Shown: in pieces, positions 8,984 to 17,917 of the stretch | How positions within the stretch are numbered: position 1 is the stretch's first letter | Layout of the letters: the number at the start of each line of letters is the position of its first letter | Assembly (NCBI RefSeq): GCF_002368095.1 | Contig: NZ_AP018227.1 | Location: 355,634 to 419,633 of the forward strand | DNA from: Calothrix parasitica NIES-267 | GTDB lineage: Bacteria > Cyanobacteriota > Cyanobacteriia > Cyanobacteriales > Nostocaceae | DNA: 64,000 bases | Direction: 5' to 3' | Program-made: the position numbers and the translations under genes | Notes under the pieces: model-generated | What the model saw: the letters and a program-made list of their open reading frames with translations, nothing else | What the model was told of the DNA's origin: nothing | Databases searched by the model: none

Positions 8984-9138
8984 GCAACTTTCTTAAATAT
9001 AGCGGTTTTTATTTCAATAGAATACAAATCAACCTTTTCTTCTTACCCTCTCCAAGATAGCGGAGAGGAGTGTCCGGAAGACGGGGTGAGGTCAGAGTCT
9101 ATCCTACCTAACCGAAAACTGCGATAAACAAATATGAG

Positions 9139-9161
9139 GAGACGTAGCAGTGCTACGTCTC
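9139..9161. repeat. GAGACGTAGC palindromic dispersed repeat
   Basis: Identical over 23 bases to the copy at 1433-1455. It lies about 40 bases beyond the stop of the minus-strand metallophosphoesterase gene, a position fitting a terminator. Confidence 0.85.
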
Positions 9162-9199
9162 TACATTCGCTATGCGTTTGTTAACAAAAAAAAACGTTA

Positions 9200-10957
9200 T
9201 TACAATGTAAATTCATCGAAGTTAACTACTTCACTTTCTGGTTTTGTAGTATCGAAATAATAACTATTAACCGTACCTTTTCCCGTATCTAAAATACTAA
9301 ATACAGTAATCTCCTTACTGGCAATATAAGGCAAAGGTTTACCATCTTCTCCTGTCAATGGTTTAATTGATGGCACTATTGCTTCTAAACCATTTGGGTT
9401 GCCGACTTCAATATATTTTTCCTTATATCCTTGAGGAACATTGCGTTTTTTATCACCTAAAGAAGCACCGTAACTGTTACCGACATTTGATGATTCTAAA
9501 AAATTAATTCCCGATTCACTTTTAAATCTATTCCACAAATGAGAATGTCCGTAAAATACTAGCTGTACGTTATTTGCTTCCAATAAAGGGACAATATCCC
9601 GAATCAAATAATCTTCTTCCAAGGGATATTCGTATTTTATAGCCTTTATTTTACCTCTATCATCTTTCTCAATCGTTTGAACTGGATTTGTATAAGCCGG
9701 AACAATATTTTCTCCTAACGAGTGAACCGGATGATGTAACATTACAACTTTGTATTTCGCTTGTTTAAATTCTGGACTATTAAGTTCTTCTACTAACCAG
9801 TTATACTGAGAACTATCTTTATCAATTGGCTCAAAAATATGCTGTCCGTAACCCCATTTTTCGGGATTTTCAAAATCTGCTTCTCTCTCGCGGTATTTAC
9901 CCTTTGTATCTGATTCTAAACTCGGTCCTCGCCAAATATTTGTCGCATTCAGAACCACTAAACGCACGTCACCAAAAGTTGTTGCATAATATTTTTCTCC
10001 CCCCGATTTACTTTCAGGTAAACTAAAAATTTCTTCGTAGGTATCGGTGTTAAAAGAATTAGCTTTTAAAGACGATTTACCATACAAGTTTTGAGCAACT
10101 TCTCGGGGAATTGCATCATTATATTCACCACCCAAATCCTCGCTTTTCCCTCTTCTTCCCATTACTTCGTGATTACCAATAGCGGTAAAGATAGGAGCTT
10201 CTTGAATAATTTCGCCACCTTGATAAGCTGTTTTTACACCATTTTTATCTATCTCATAATTAGCACGACCTTGTAAAGCAGGAAAAAATGCACCACCCCG
10301 GTTATCATCAAACCATTCGCTAGCTCGGTCTGATATGTTAATCAAATCACCAGCCATGAATACTGCATCAATATTTCCCGCTGTTTTCTTAGCTTTTTGT
10401 AAATTCGCAGCCGTCATCGATTTAAGTTGATGGTCGGAGCTTAGTAAAATTTTTAATGGTTTTCCCGGTTGGGGTGCTGGTTCAAGTTGATAAACCTTAC
10501 TTTTCGCTTCACCACTATTTTCAGGTTTGCTAATTACTTGATAGTCAATTTCTTTTCCGGGAGTTAAACCTGTAATTTCCGCTTCATGTCTCCAAATATC
10601 CCGTGGAACTGGTTTTTGATAAATCTGTTTGTCTTCAGTTTGATTTCCAACTCGGGATTTTTGGTCTTCCCTAGTATGGCTTAATTTGATAGTAGTAGCT
10701 TCAGCCGTTTGGTTAAGATTATCACCATAAGCAACCGTATTTTTTTCCCCAGGGAACTCGGTAAACCAAGCAACTGTCACCGAATTATCAGTTGGTTTTT
10801 GTAAAAAAGGTTCCGTCAGCAGCGATGAAGCTTCAGCAGTCTGTTGTGAATTGGGGGTTTGTGAATTGGAAAAACACCCATATATTAAAGTCAGACAAAA
10901 AACACATAGAAATATAGTCGTCAATGATTTGAGACGATTTTTAAAGCACCTAAACAT
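9200..10957 (-). CDS. Metallophosphoesterase lipoprotein, purple acid phosphatase-like
   Basis: A 585-residue protein with a lipoprotein signal (lipobox near LIYGC, Cys about 28), so it is probably membrane-anchored outside the cytoplasm. A fibronectin-like N-terminal domain (FLQKPTDNSVTVAWFTEFPG) resembles that of purple acid phosphatases. The calcineurin-like domain shows the metal-binding series SSDHQ, MAGDLI, AIGNHEV, MLHHPVHS and FYGHSHLW. It likely hydrolyses phosphate esters outside the cytoplasm; the substrate is unknown. The ATG at 10957 gives a well-formed signal peptide. A second, unrelated metallophosphoesterase begins at 63425. Confidence 0.9.
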   Translation of the reverse strand: MFRCFKNRLKSLTTIFLCVFCLTLIYGCFSNSQTPNSQQTAEASSLLTEPFLQKPTDNSVTVAWFTEFPGEKNTVAYGDNLNQTAEATTIKLSHTREDQKSRVGNQTEDKQIYQKPVPRDIWRHEAEITGLTPGKEIDYQVISKPENSGEAKSKVYQLEPAPQPGKPLKILLSSDHQLKSMTAANLQKAKKTAGNIDAVFMAGDLINISDRASEWFDDNRGGAFFPALQGRANYEIDKNGVKTAYQGGEIIQEAPIFTAIGNHEVMGRRGKSEDLGGEYNDAIPREVAQNLYGKSSLKANSFNTDTYEEIFSLPESKSGGEKYYATTFGDVRLVVLNATNIWRGPSLESDTKGKYREREADFENPEKWGYGQHIFEPIDKDSSQYNWLVEELNSPEFKQAKYKVVMLHHPVHSLGENIVPAYTNPVQTIEKDDRGKIKAIKYEYPLEEDYLIRDIVPLLEANNVQLVFYGHSHLWNRFKSESGINFLESSNVGNSYGASLGDKKRNVPQGYKEKYIEVGNPNGLEAIVPSIKPLTGEDGKPLPYIASKEITVFSILDTGKGTVNSYYFDTTKPESEVVNFDEFTL

Positions 10958-11113
10958 TATTAATTTCCATTCATCTATAGTTCTTTAGAAACAATCAATT
11001 CATAATTGTTTCTTATAAATGTAGCTTCTGTGACAAAGTTGCTTTTGAATTTTTTATGATTTGTAGCAAGGACTTTACTTCTTAGAGCGCTAAAAGGCTG
11101 ACTACGAAACTTT

Positions 11114-11992
11114 TTATGAAATTCCTTCCAAAACCATTCTGGGAACTAATAACTGCTCTTTCAATTCACCAATTCCTAAAAACAAACTTGATTCATCGTA
11201 AATTCTTGATATTCCCGACACCCGATTATCCAAGGCAATTTTTTGACCCATACACCATCTCCGCGCTTCGGTGGTGGGTAAAGTTATTTCCGGAAGATGC
11301 TTCAAAGGTGCATCAGCAACCATTGGTTGAAATTGTTCTGCTTCTAACTTTGCTTCTAACTCAGCCAAAGTAATACCATCCGCTAAATTAAAACCGCTAC
11401 TTACGGTTCTTTGTAAAGCTGCGAGAGTTCCTCCCGTTTCCAAAACCGCACCTAAATCCCTTGCGATGGCTCTTATATAAGTTCCTCCACCGCAGCTTAT
11501 ATTTACATCTAATTCAGGGAATTCACTGACTCGCCAATCTAAAATATCAATATTAAATACTTCTACATTCCGCACTGGTGCTTCAATTTTTTCACCTTTA
11601 CGTGCTAAATCATAAAGTCGTTTTCCACCAATTTGAATAGCGCTGTAACTCGGAGGAATTTGTTCAATTTTACCTTGGAATTTTTCTAGCGCAATTTTGA
11701 CGGTTTCCAAATCTAACCCACTCACAGACTGTTGATGAATTACCTCTCCCTGTAAATCATCAGTGGTAGTTTGTACACCCAACCGAATCGTAGCTTTATA
11801 AGCTTTATCCGAAGGGAGATATTGTAAAAGACGAGTCGCTTTACCGATAGCGATTGGTAAAACACCAGTTGCAGCAGGGTCTAAAGTACCCGCATGTCCA
11901 ATTTTTTTTATACGTAAAAGTCTGCGTGTTTTCGCCACGCAATCATGAGAAGTCCAATCAAAAGGTTTATCGAGATTTAAAAAGCCAAACAA
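11114..11992 (-). CDS. truB: tRNA pseudouridine(55) synthase
   Basis: Makes pseudouridine 55 in the T-loop of tRNAs. The start FGFLNLDKPFDWTSHD is the canonical TruB N-terminus, and the catalytic motif GHAGTLDPAATGVL carries the active-site Asp. KRLYDLARKG and GTYIRAIARDLG are also characteristic. The length of 292 residues is normal. Translation appears to begin at a TTG (11992); no ATG fits the family N-terminus. The bases immediately upstream are a short tandem repeat (11993-12018), so the native upstream region may have been altered. Confidence 0.95.
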   Translation of the reverse strand: MFGFLNLDKPFDWTSHDCVAKTRRLLRIKKIGHAGTLDPAATGVLPIAIGKATRLLQYLPSDKAYKATIRLGVQTTTDDLQGEVIHQQSVSGLDLETVKIALEKFQGKIEQIPPSYSAIQIGGKRLYDLARKGEKIEAPVRNVEVFNIDILDWRVSEFPELDVNISCGGGTYIRAIARDLGAVLETGGTLAALQRTVSSGFNLADGITLAELEAKLEAEQFQPMVADAPLKHLPEITLPTTEARRWCMGQKIALDNRVSGISRIYDESSLFLGIGELKEQLLVPRMVLEGIS

Positions 11993-12018
11993 ATCAGTTA
12001 TCAGTTATCAGTGAGCAG
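11993..12018. repeat. Short repeat abutting the truB start
   Basis: TCAGTTATCAGTTATCAGTGAGCAG repeats a unit of about 7 bases directly against the truB start codon. It could influence the truB leader. Confidence 0.6.
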
Positions 12019-12132
12019 TTGGAATTTAAGGTTCGTAGTTGCGCGGTCTTCGCCAATAATATACAACACAATAATGCGAGTTTAAATATTTTATGACTTT
12101 ACCACATTTATTCTGAAGGATACGTAGTTGCG

Positions 12133-12192
12133 CGGTGAATCAATCAATCAATTAATCAATCCAATTAATCAATTAATTAACCAATCTAATTG
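12133..12192. repeat. AATC/AATTAATC simple repeats
   Basis: A low-complexity run of ATCA and AATTAATC units, flanked on both sides by GTAGTTGCGC-type sequence (12123 and its complement near 12209). It may be a small palindromic element with an expanded centre. Confidence 0.55.
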
Positions 12193-12227
12193 CCTTGGCG
12201 CTAAAGCGCAACTACGAACGAACCTGG

Positions 12228-13916
12228 TCAATGTTCGCTGTTCACTGCTTTTGCAATTTCGGTAGTGCTTAAGTGCTGAATTAAACTTAGATTCATGGAC
12301 TTTGCAGAAATGGTTTCTGCGTAAGCTGCTGTGAGATAAGGACGGTATTGAGATTTATCGGATACATGACTTTGAAAGAAGGGTAAACTCAATTTCTTGA
12401 TGTAGCTTTGTGCTTGTTTTGGGTTGTCACCTATCAATTTTGCAGTTACTCCAGCTTGTTCGGAACTCTCTTTTCCATCACCAATTGCGGAAAAGTGAGT
12501 TGCGCCTTCTATTTGGACTAAGTATTTTTGAGGATTATTAATCCAAGAAAAAGGTAAAATTTGTTCGTATAAAGCTGGTGCAACAGTATCTTCGCTGCTA
12601 GCAACCATCATTACTGGAGTTTTGATTTCACTCAAGCCAGTTTCACCAAAAATGCTGCTGGTAATAGGGTTTACTGCTATAACAGCTTTGACTCGCTCGT
12701 CGTATAAGTTGTATTGCTCTACTGGTTTATTTTGCTGCAATTCCTGCATCCGACATTGCAACAGTAAAGACATATTCCAGGTTTGTTTTAAAGCTTTTTG
12801 GTTGCAGTTTTCCTGTATTTTTTCTAAGTTGATTTTCGCACCAGCTAAAGCTAAAGCTGTATAACCACCAAAAGATTGTCCAAATACTCCAATTTGCTGT
12901 AAATCAAGGACGTTATTTAAGCGGGAATCGGTTTTATTTAGTTTCTCTAATTCATCCAGGACAAACTTGACATCCAAAGGACGATTAATAAATTCTTCGG
13001 GTTGTGCTACCTCCGAAGCATTACCATTCATCAAAGACTGTACTTGTTTGGTATCGCTACCAGGATGGTTCGGAACTACAACAGCAAACCCGTTAGTTGC
13101 TAAATGCTTGGCTAAATATCGAAAATTGTTACTGTCGGTACCTATACCATGTGAAATTACAATCACGGGTACGGATGAGCCAATATTCGGAAGATAAATG
13201 TCAGTCGATAACAACCTTCGACGTGCTATATCAAAAAACTTCAGGGTTTGCTTTTTTGCAGTAAATCTTCCTCTATTCTTTAGGCTAGGTAAGCTCTCAA
13301 TACCTGATTGTGTAGGAATTTGAGCTTCTGTATCAGACTTAGCAGAAACAGTTGCGACAGCCTTATTTGTTTCGTTTATAAGTGTTTCTAATTCCTCTGC
13401 TATCTGCAAAGTTCGAGCTAAATCGATGTTAATTTTGGAACTAGGATACTTCTGAAATATATTCAACAACGTCAAACCTTCAGGTTCAGCAGCAGCTAAA
13501 ATCAAAGCCGAGCGTAAACCATGAAACCCCGATTCACTTTCACCAGATTCTGTTGTAATTACTTCCCCTAAACGTTTCAGCATAAATTCCCCTTGGGAGG
13601 TATAGAGAAACTGTGAAACTGCTGCTGGATGCACCTTGATTTGACTTGTTAAAACCTGTCTTAGCTCCGCGATTTTTTCGGGTTTTAAATACTGCGTATA
13701 CACCCGTAATTCCTCGCTAATTTCCCCATCGACGGCGAATTTTTCCAAAGTATTTATAGAGATAGAACGTTGGAAAGCCGAGTAAGATGCATAAATTCGC
13801 TCAGCAGTCCAAGCATAATTACTGATACCAAAAATAGATAGCAATACAGATAGAACCAGCAACAACCAAGATTTTCTCAAGTTGCTAGTCCACTTACTAA
13901 ACAAGCTGTTCATCAC
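12228..13916 (-). CDS. DUF1400 alpha/beta hydrolase, exported
   Basis: A 562-residue protein with a hydrophobic signal or anchor (residues about 16-36), then the DUF1400 region typical of cyanobacterial lipase-like proteins (AERIYASYSAFQRSISINTL through about residue 150). A low-complexity linker leads to an alpha/beta hydrolase domain. The oxyanion/HG region is VIVISHGIGTDSNNF, the nucleophile elbow is GVFGQSFGGYTAL (Ser in GQSFG), and the late VQIEGATHFS fits the catalytic His. It resembles platelet-activating-factor acetylhydrolase-type enzymes; the substrate is unknown. It stands alone on the minus strand. Confidence 0.85.
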   Translation of the reverse strand: MMNSLFSKWTSNLRKSWLLLVLSVLLSIFGISNYAWTAERIYASYSAFQRSISINTLEKFAVDGEISEELRVYTQYLKPEKIAELRQVLTSQIKVHPAAVSQFLYTSQGEFMLKRLGEVITTESGESESGFHGLRSALILAAAEPEGLTLLNIFQKYPSSKINIDLARTLQIAEELETLINETNKAVATVSAKSDTEAQIPTQSGIESLPSLKNRGRFTAKKQTLKFFDIARRRLLSTDIYLPNIGSSVPVIVISHGIGTDSNNFRYLAKHLATNGFAVVVPNHPGSDTKQVQSLMNGNASEVAQPEEFINRPLDVKFVLDELEKLNKTDSRLNNVLDLQQIGVFGQSFGGYTALALAGAKINLEKIQENCNQKALKQTWNMSLLLQCRMQELQQNKPVEQYNLYDERVKAVIAVNPITSSIFGETGLSEIKTPVMMVASSEDTVAPALYEQILPFSWINNPQKYLVQIEGATHFSAIGDGKESSEQAGVTAKLIGDNPKQAQSYIKKLSLPFFQSHVSDKSQYRPYLTAAYAETISAKSMNLSLIQHLSTTEIAKAVNSEH

Positions 13917-14242
13917 TAGATAGTGTCAAAAAAATGTGCTTCAAATAGGCAGACAGTTCGGTAGTTTAGACACCCTAGATAGTATTAAATATTATTGCCC
14001 TTAGTAATAACGTATTAATTTAATTGTGAAGGTAGATAGGTAGAATGCTGCTTTACATCTCAACCTTACTTATAGCTAAGTTAGATTACTTACTTATAAA
14101 TAGATTGAATTGGTTTTTCGATGTTTACCATGACATGATAGCAGATAAAATAAACATCTGCTTCAGTAGATTAAGTTAAACTTTAAAATCGCGATAAATA
14201 TAATATTAATTACACGTATAAGTACGGCTATAAAATCAAAGC
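13917..14242. other. Intergenic region, no feature seen
   Basis: AT-rich DNA with several TTA runs and no repeat of the dispersed families. It presumably holds the promoter of the hydrolase and the end of the exporter gene. Confidence 0.5.
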
Positions 14243-15160
14243 TTATTGTCTTTTCCCTAATGCGATAGCCGTAGAACTACATACAACCAAAATCGCCCCA
14301 ATTATTCCTAATATTGTAAAATGCTCCGCAGCAATCAAATTTGGTGATAATTCTGATACTAACCACGATGATAATAATGTTACAAGAGGAGTTAAAGCTA
14401 ACGCCGCACTGACTCGCGATGCTTCCCAATGTTTTAATGCTTCAGCGAAAGCACCGTAAGCAATTAAAGTATTTAAAGCACAAAAAAGTAACATTCCGCT
14501 CTGCAAAAAACTCAGTGTAAAAATTCTTGTTGGACTAGCAAATAGCGTGAATATTAAAGCACATCCTCCATAGATAATCAGCATAATATGAGCGGAAGAT
14601 AAACTTTGCAAAAGCTGTTTTTGAGCTAAAGCATAAATAGACCAAGCAATAGCAGATACAATTACCAAACCACTACCAAGCAGGTATGTTGATTTCGCGG
14701 TAATCAAATTAGATAGCTGTTCGTTGAAGAACAAAACTAAGCCGATAGTAAGAATACTTATACCAATCCACTGAAGTAAGCTATATGTTTCTTTAAAAAT
14801 CACCAAACCTCCCAAACCCATTAATATAGGGGCTAGCTGAATCAAAACTTCAGCATTGGAAGGAGTAGTCATAGCTAAACCTTTAACAAATAAAATATAG
14901 TTCATCGCCAGAAAGATGGTTGCAATCGCTACCAGCTTCCAGGAAGTAGAGCGTAATAGTGAAATACTCGGTAAATTTCCGCGAGCCTGCAAATAAATTG
15001 CCAGCAAACAAAAAGATACCAGGAAGCGAAACCAAGTTAAAGTGTAGACATCCAACCCTTGTAGCGTAATCGATAAAGAAATCGGTAAAACACCCCATAG
15101 AATAACAGTTATTAAAGACAAAAAAAGCCCAAATTGCCAGCGTCCGGAAATTTTATGCAT
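14243..15160 (-). CDS. EamA/DMT-superfamily transporter
   Basis: A 305-residue membrane protein with about ten hydrophobic segments arranged as two EamA repeats. The first begins LFLSLITVILWGVLPISLSI and the second follows LGSGLVIVSAIAWSIYALAQ. Members of the drug/metabolite transporter superfamily export metabolites such as amino acids or nucleosides; the substrate cannot be read from sequence. The C-terminus ends with a hydrophobic helix and KRQ. It is a single gene, preceded at 15187-15209 by a palindromic repeat. Confidence 0.9.
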   Translation of the reverse strand: MHKISGRWQFGLFLSLITVILWGVLPISLSITLQGLDVYTLTWFRFLVSFCLLAIYLQARGNLPSISLLRSTSWKLVAIATIFLAMNYILFVKGLAMTTPSNAEVLIQLAPILMGLGGLVIFKETYSLLQWIGISILTIGLVLFFNEQLSNLITAKSTYLLGSGLVIVSAIAWSIYALAQKQLLQSLSSAHIMLIIYGGCALIFTLFASPTRIFTLSFLQSGMLLFCALNTLIAYGAFAEALKHWEASRVSAALALTPLVTLLSSWLVSELSPNLIAAEHFTILGIIGAILVVCSSTAIALGKRQ

Positions 15161-15186
15161 CTATCTATTTTGGATTTTAGATTGTA

Positions 15187-15209
15187 GAGACGTAGCACTG
15201 CTACGTCTC
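15187..15209. repeat. GAGACGTAGC palindromic dispersed repeat
   Basis: A perfect-arm copy of the 23-bp palindrome also found at 1433 and 9139. It lies just upstream of the transporter start. Confidence 0.85.
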
Positions 15210-15278
15210 CAGAAGTTAGGAATCATAAGTTAGGAGTTATGAATAATATCTATAAGAATATAATTTTTCTATTTTCTG

Positions 15279-15315
15279 TTCCCTATTCCCTATTCCCTAT
15301 TCCTTATTCCCTATT
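15279..15315. repeat. TTCCCTA heptamer array
   Basis: About five copies of TTCCCTA in tandem, one with a single change (TTCCTTA). It is a cyanobacterial STRR-type heptamer array between the divergent transporter and kinase genes. Confidence 0.8.
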
Positions 15316-15407
15316 TTGTATATTTATTAACTGAATATTTTCCTTGATTTCTCATACTCAACTATATTAAAAATAGATTTATTAACTCAGGCTATTGTTA
15401 CCGTACC

Positions 15408-17660
15408 GTGATTAGGAGACTTTTAGATAATTTTCGTGCTGCATTTTTAAATAATAAACCGGGTGCTTTATCTGAGAGGGATGATACTCAAGCTCCTTTA
15501 GTCACAGACGCTACCCGCGATAATTCTATTCAAGATTCGACTCCTATTAGCTGGTGGAGAACAATCTTTGTTACCAGTTTGGGTGTTACCGTTTTGGTTC
15601 TAGGGGCACGGGAACTAGGTTGGTTGCAGCGGTGGGAGTTGCGGGCTTATGACCAAATGATGCTTATGCGTCCTCCGGAAGCACAAGATGATAGAATTTT
15701 GCTGGTAACGGTAACACAAAAAGATTTACAAAAGTATGGTGATTCGCTGCGCCATGAAACTGTTAATCAATTATTAAAAAAAATTCAATATTATCAACCT
15801 CGGGTTATTGGTTTACAAATTAAACGTCCCCAACAAACTAATTTATCTGAGGGTATACGCAAAGATAATATTATTGCTGCTTGTGTATTTACAAGTATGG
15901 GTCAACCGGAAATACCACCACCACCTAATTTTCCTGAAGAAAATATAGCTTTTAGCGATTTAATCCCCGATAACACATTCGACCAGGTTGTTCGTCGCGG
16001 TTTGTTATTTCAAAGACCTATCGAAAATAGTAAGTGTGATACTGATGTTTCTTTTTCCAGCATTTTAGCGACTAAATACTTGGAGAAAATAGATATAAGA
16101 GCAAAGCATAAAATTGAAAATAAAACTTTTTATTTCGGTAATACTCCTTTTCCTCGTCTACAGGCAAATTCTGGTGGTTATATAAATATTGAGAATGAAG
16201 GCTATCAAATTTTAATTAATTATCGCAATCACCGTAATGTTGCTAAGAGTGTTAGTTTAAACCAGGTTTTAACAGATAAAATCAATCCTAATTTAATTAA
16301 AGACCGTTTAGTAATTATTGGTGAAAGCGCTCGTCGTCTTGATGCAGGAAGATTGACTCCCTACAGTAGTTTTAGAGAACCAAATACAGTTCCTCGTGTC
16401 GTAATTCATGCCCAATTAACTAGCCAACTTATTAGCGCGGTATTAGATAATAGACCTTTAATTTGGTATTTTCCCGAATGGCTTGAAGCTGTTTGGACTT
16501 TAGGTTGGTCTTTATTTGGCGCTATTTTAGCTTGGAAAGTACGCAGACCTGTATTTTTATTAATAATATCTGGGATTACTGTATCTGGATTAATAATTAT
16601 TTGCTACGGTCTAATTATACAAGCTGGTTGGGTGCCTGTAGTTCCTCCGGGTCTGGCTTTAGTTTTTACGGGTATTGGAGTATTAGGTTACACGAGCTAT
16701 CAAACACAACAGCAGACAAAAGTTATTCTTTTAGAAGTTGAAAAACAAAAAGACGCTATAGAACAGTTAAATACACTTTTAAACGAAGCATCGGGTATTC
16801 AAGATGCACCTCGAATTCAACCTATAGCTGCTGCTAATATTTCTACTTCTTCTACCAACTTACTTAGCAATCGTTATCGCATAACTAGAGTTCTTGCTCA
16901 AGGTGGTTTTGGTTGCACTTATTTAGCCAAAGATACTCAACGTCCCGGTTTACCAACTTGTGTGGTAAAACAATTAATGCCAGCTAGAAGAGATACCAGA
17001 TTTTTGCAAGTTGCAAGAAGATTGTTCGACTCAGAAGCCGAAATTCTCGAACTTTTAGGGAAGCACAATCAAATACCAGAACTCTATGCTTTTTTTGAAG
17101 AAGAAAAAGAATTTTATTTAGTTCAGCAATTTATTCCCGGACATCCTTTGACGGATGAATTACCACCTCATAAAAATATAAGAAGTGAAGCTGAAGTTAC
17201 TAGTATGCTCAAGGAACTATTAGAAATTCTTGCATTCATTCACCAACGTCAAGTAATTCATCGCGATATAAAACCAGCAAATATAATTAGATGCAATCAA
17301 GATAATCGCTTGGTTTTAATTGATTTCGGTGCAGTTAAATTAATGCAGCCACAATCAAAAGAACAAACAGAATTAGCCACCATAGCAATTGGGACAAGAG
17401 GTTATACACCACCAGAACAATTTGCGGGACATCCCCGTCTCAGCAGCGATATTTATGCTTTAGGGATGATTGCTATCCAGTCATTAACGGGATTGCTCCC
17501 CCACGAACTGCAACCTAATTCCGATACAGGTAACGTAGAGTGGAAAGAATGGGCAAAAGTCAGCGATAAACTTGCAGCAATTTTAGATAAAATGGTGCGA
17601 TATCATGCTTCCGAAAGGTATAAATCCGCAGTTGAAGCATTGGAAGATTTGAATCAGTAA
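15408..17660 (+). CDS. CHASE2-domain serine/threonine protein kinase
   Basis: A 750-residue membrane-bound kinase. A first transmembrane segment (about 50-65) precedes an extracytoplasmic CHASE2 sensor domain (about 70-330; DDRILLVTVTQKDL at its start). Three hydrophobic helices follow (about 355-430), then a short coiled coil and the kinase domain (about 485-750). Catalytic motifs are present: GGFGCTYLAKDT glycine loop, VVKQL with the ATP-binding Lys, HRDIKPANII and LIDFGAVK, then GTRGYTPPEQ in the activation segment. This is an active Hanks-type kinase sensing an external signal. The start is a GTG (15408); no stronger upstream start was seen. Confidence 0.93.
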   Translation: MIRRLLDNFRAAFLNNKPGALSERDDTQAPLVTDATRDNSIQDSTPISWWRTIFVTSLGVTVLVLGARELGWLQRWELRAYDQMMLMRPPEAQDDRILLVTVTQKDLQKYGDSLRHETVNQLLKKIQYYQPRVIGLQIKRPQQTNLSEGIRKDNIIAACVFTSMGQPEIPPPPNFPEENIAFSDLIPDNTFDQVVRRGLLFQRPIENSKCDTDVSFSSILATKYLEKIDIRAKHKIENKTFYFGNTPFPRLQANSGGYINIENEGYQILINYRNHRNVAKSVSLNQVLTDKINPNLIKDRLVIIGESARRLDAGRLTPYSSFREPNTVPRVVIHAQLTSQLISAVLDNRPLIWYFPEWLEAVWTLGWSLFGAILAWKVRRPVFLLIISGITVSGLIIICYGLIIQAGWVPVVPPGLALVFTGIGVLGYTSYQTQQQTKVILLEVEKQKDAIEQLNTLLNEASGIQDAPRIQPIAAANISTSSTNLLSNRYRITRVLAQGGFGCTYLAKDTQRPGLPTCVVKQLMPARRDTRFLQVARRLFDSEAEILELLGKHNQIPELYAFFEEEKEFYLVQQFIPGHPLTDELPPHKNIRSEAEVTSMLKELLEILAFIHQRQVIHRDIKPANIIRCNQDNRLVLIDFGAVKLMQPQSKEQTELATIAIGTRGYTPPEQFAGHPRLSSDIYALGMIAIQSLTGLLPHELQPNSDTGNVEWKEWAKVSDKLAAILDKMVRYHASERYKSAVEALEDLNQ

Positions 17661-17704
17661 GCAGTTATCAACGGGAGCATCCCAAATGTGTAAAAATATC
17701 ATTT

Positions 17705-17814
17705 GTCATTGCGAGTGGAACGACGCATTCACCCGAAGGGTGTGGCTCATCGCAAGACTTTGAGATTGCTTCACTTCGTATGTCCTATCGGACACGCTCC
17801 GCTAACGCAATGAC
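17705..17814. repeat. GTCATTGCG...CGCAATGAC palindromic repeat with internal insert
   Basis: Outer arms GTCATTGCG and CGCAATGAC bound about 110 bases. Shorter versions are at 38434-38508 and 48212-48279. This copy also contains CCCGAAGGGTG and TGTCCTATCGGACA hairpins, the latter followed by CGCTCCGCTAAC, so a second small repeat appears to be embedded. Confidence 0.8.
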
Positions 17815-17856
17815 AATAACAATCTTAATTTTGCAAAATCGGGATGCTCCCTTATC

Positions 17857-17917
17857 AACTACCAATTACCAACTACCAATTACCAATTACCAATTACCAA
17901 TTACCAACTACCAATTA
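17857..17917. repeat. CCAATTA heptamer array
   Basis: About eight to nine tandem copies of CCAATTA/CCAACTA. The last unit (17911-17917) overlaps the stop codon of the histidine kinase gene on the minus strand. Confidence 0.9.

Larger units (their letters stand above)
8857..9199. other. Intergenic region with palindromic repeats
   Basis: It holds the second GGTGCGTTA palindrome (8955-8983), a CCTCTCC...GGAGAGG hairpin near 9049-9068 followed by GGGGTGAGG, and the GAGACGTAGC palindrome (9139-9161). No coding sequence was seen. Confidence 0.7.

Noticed and set aside
17857-17917. Regular repeats suggesting a CRISPR array
   Set aside because: The units are 7 bp in direct tandem with no spacers; the same applies at 38604-38783.
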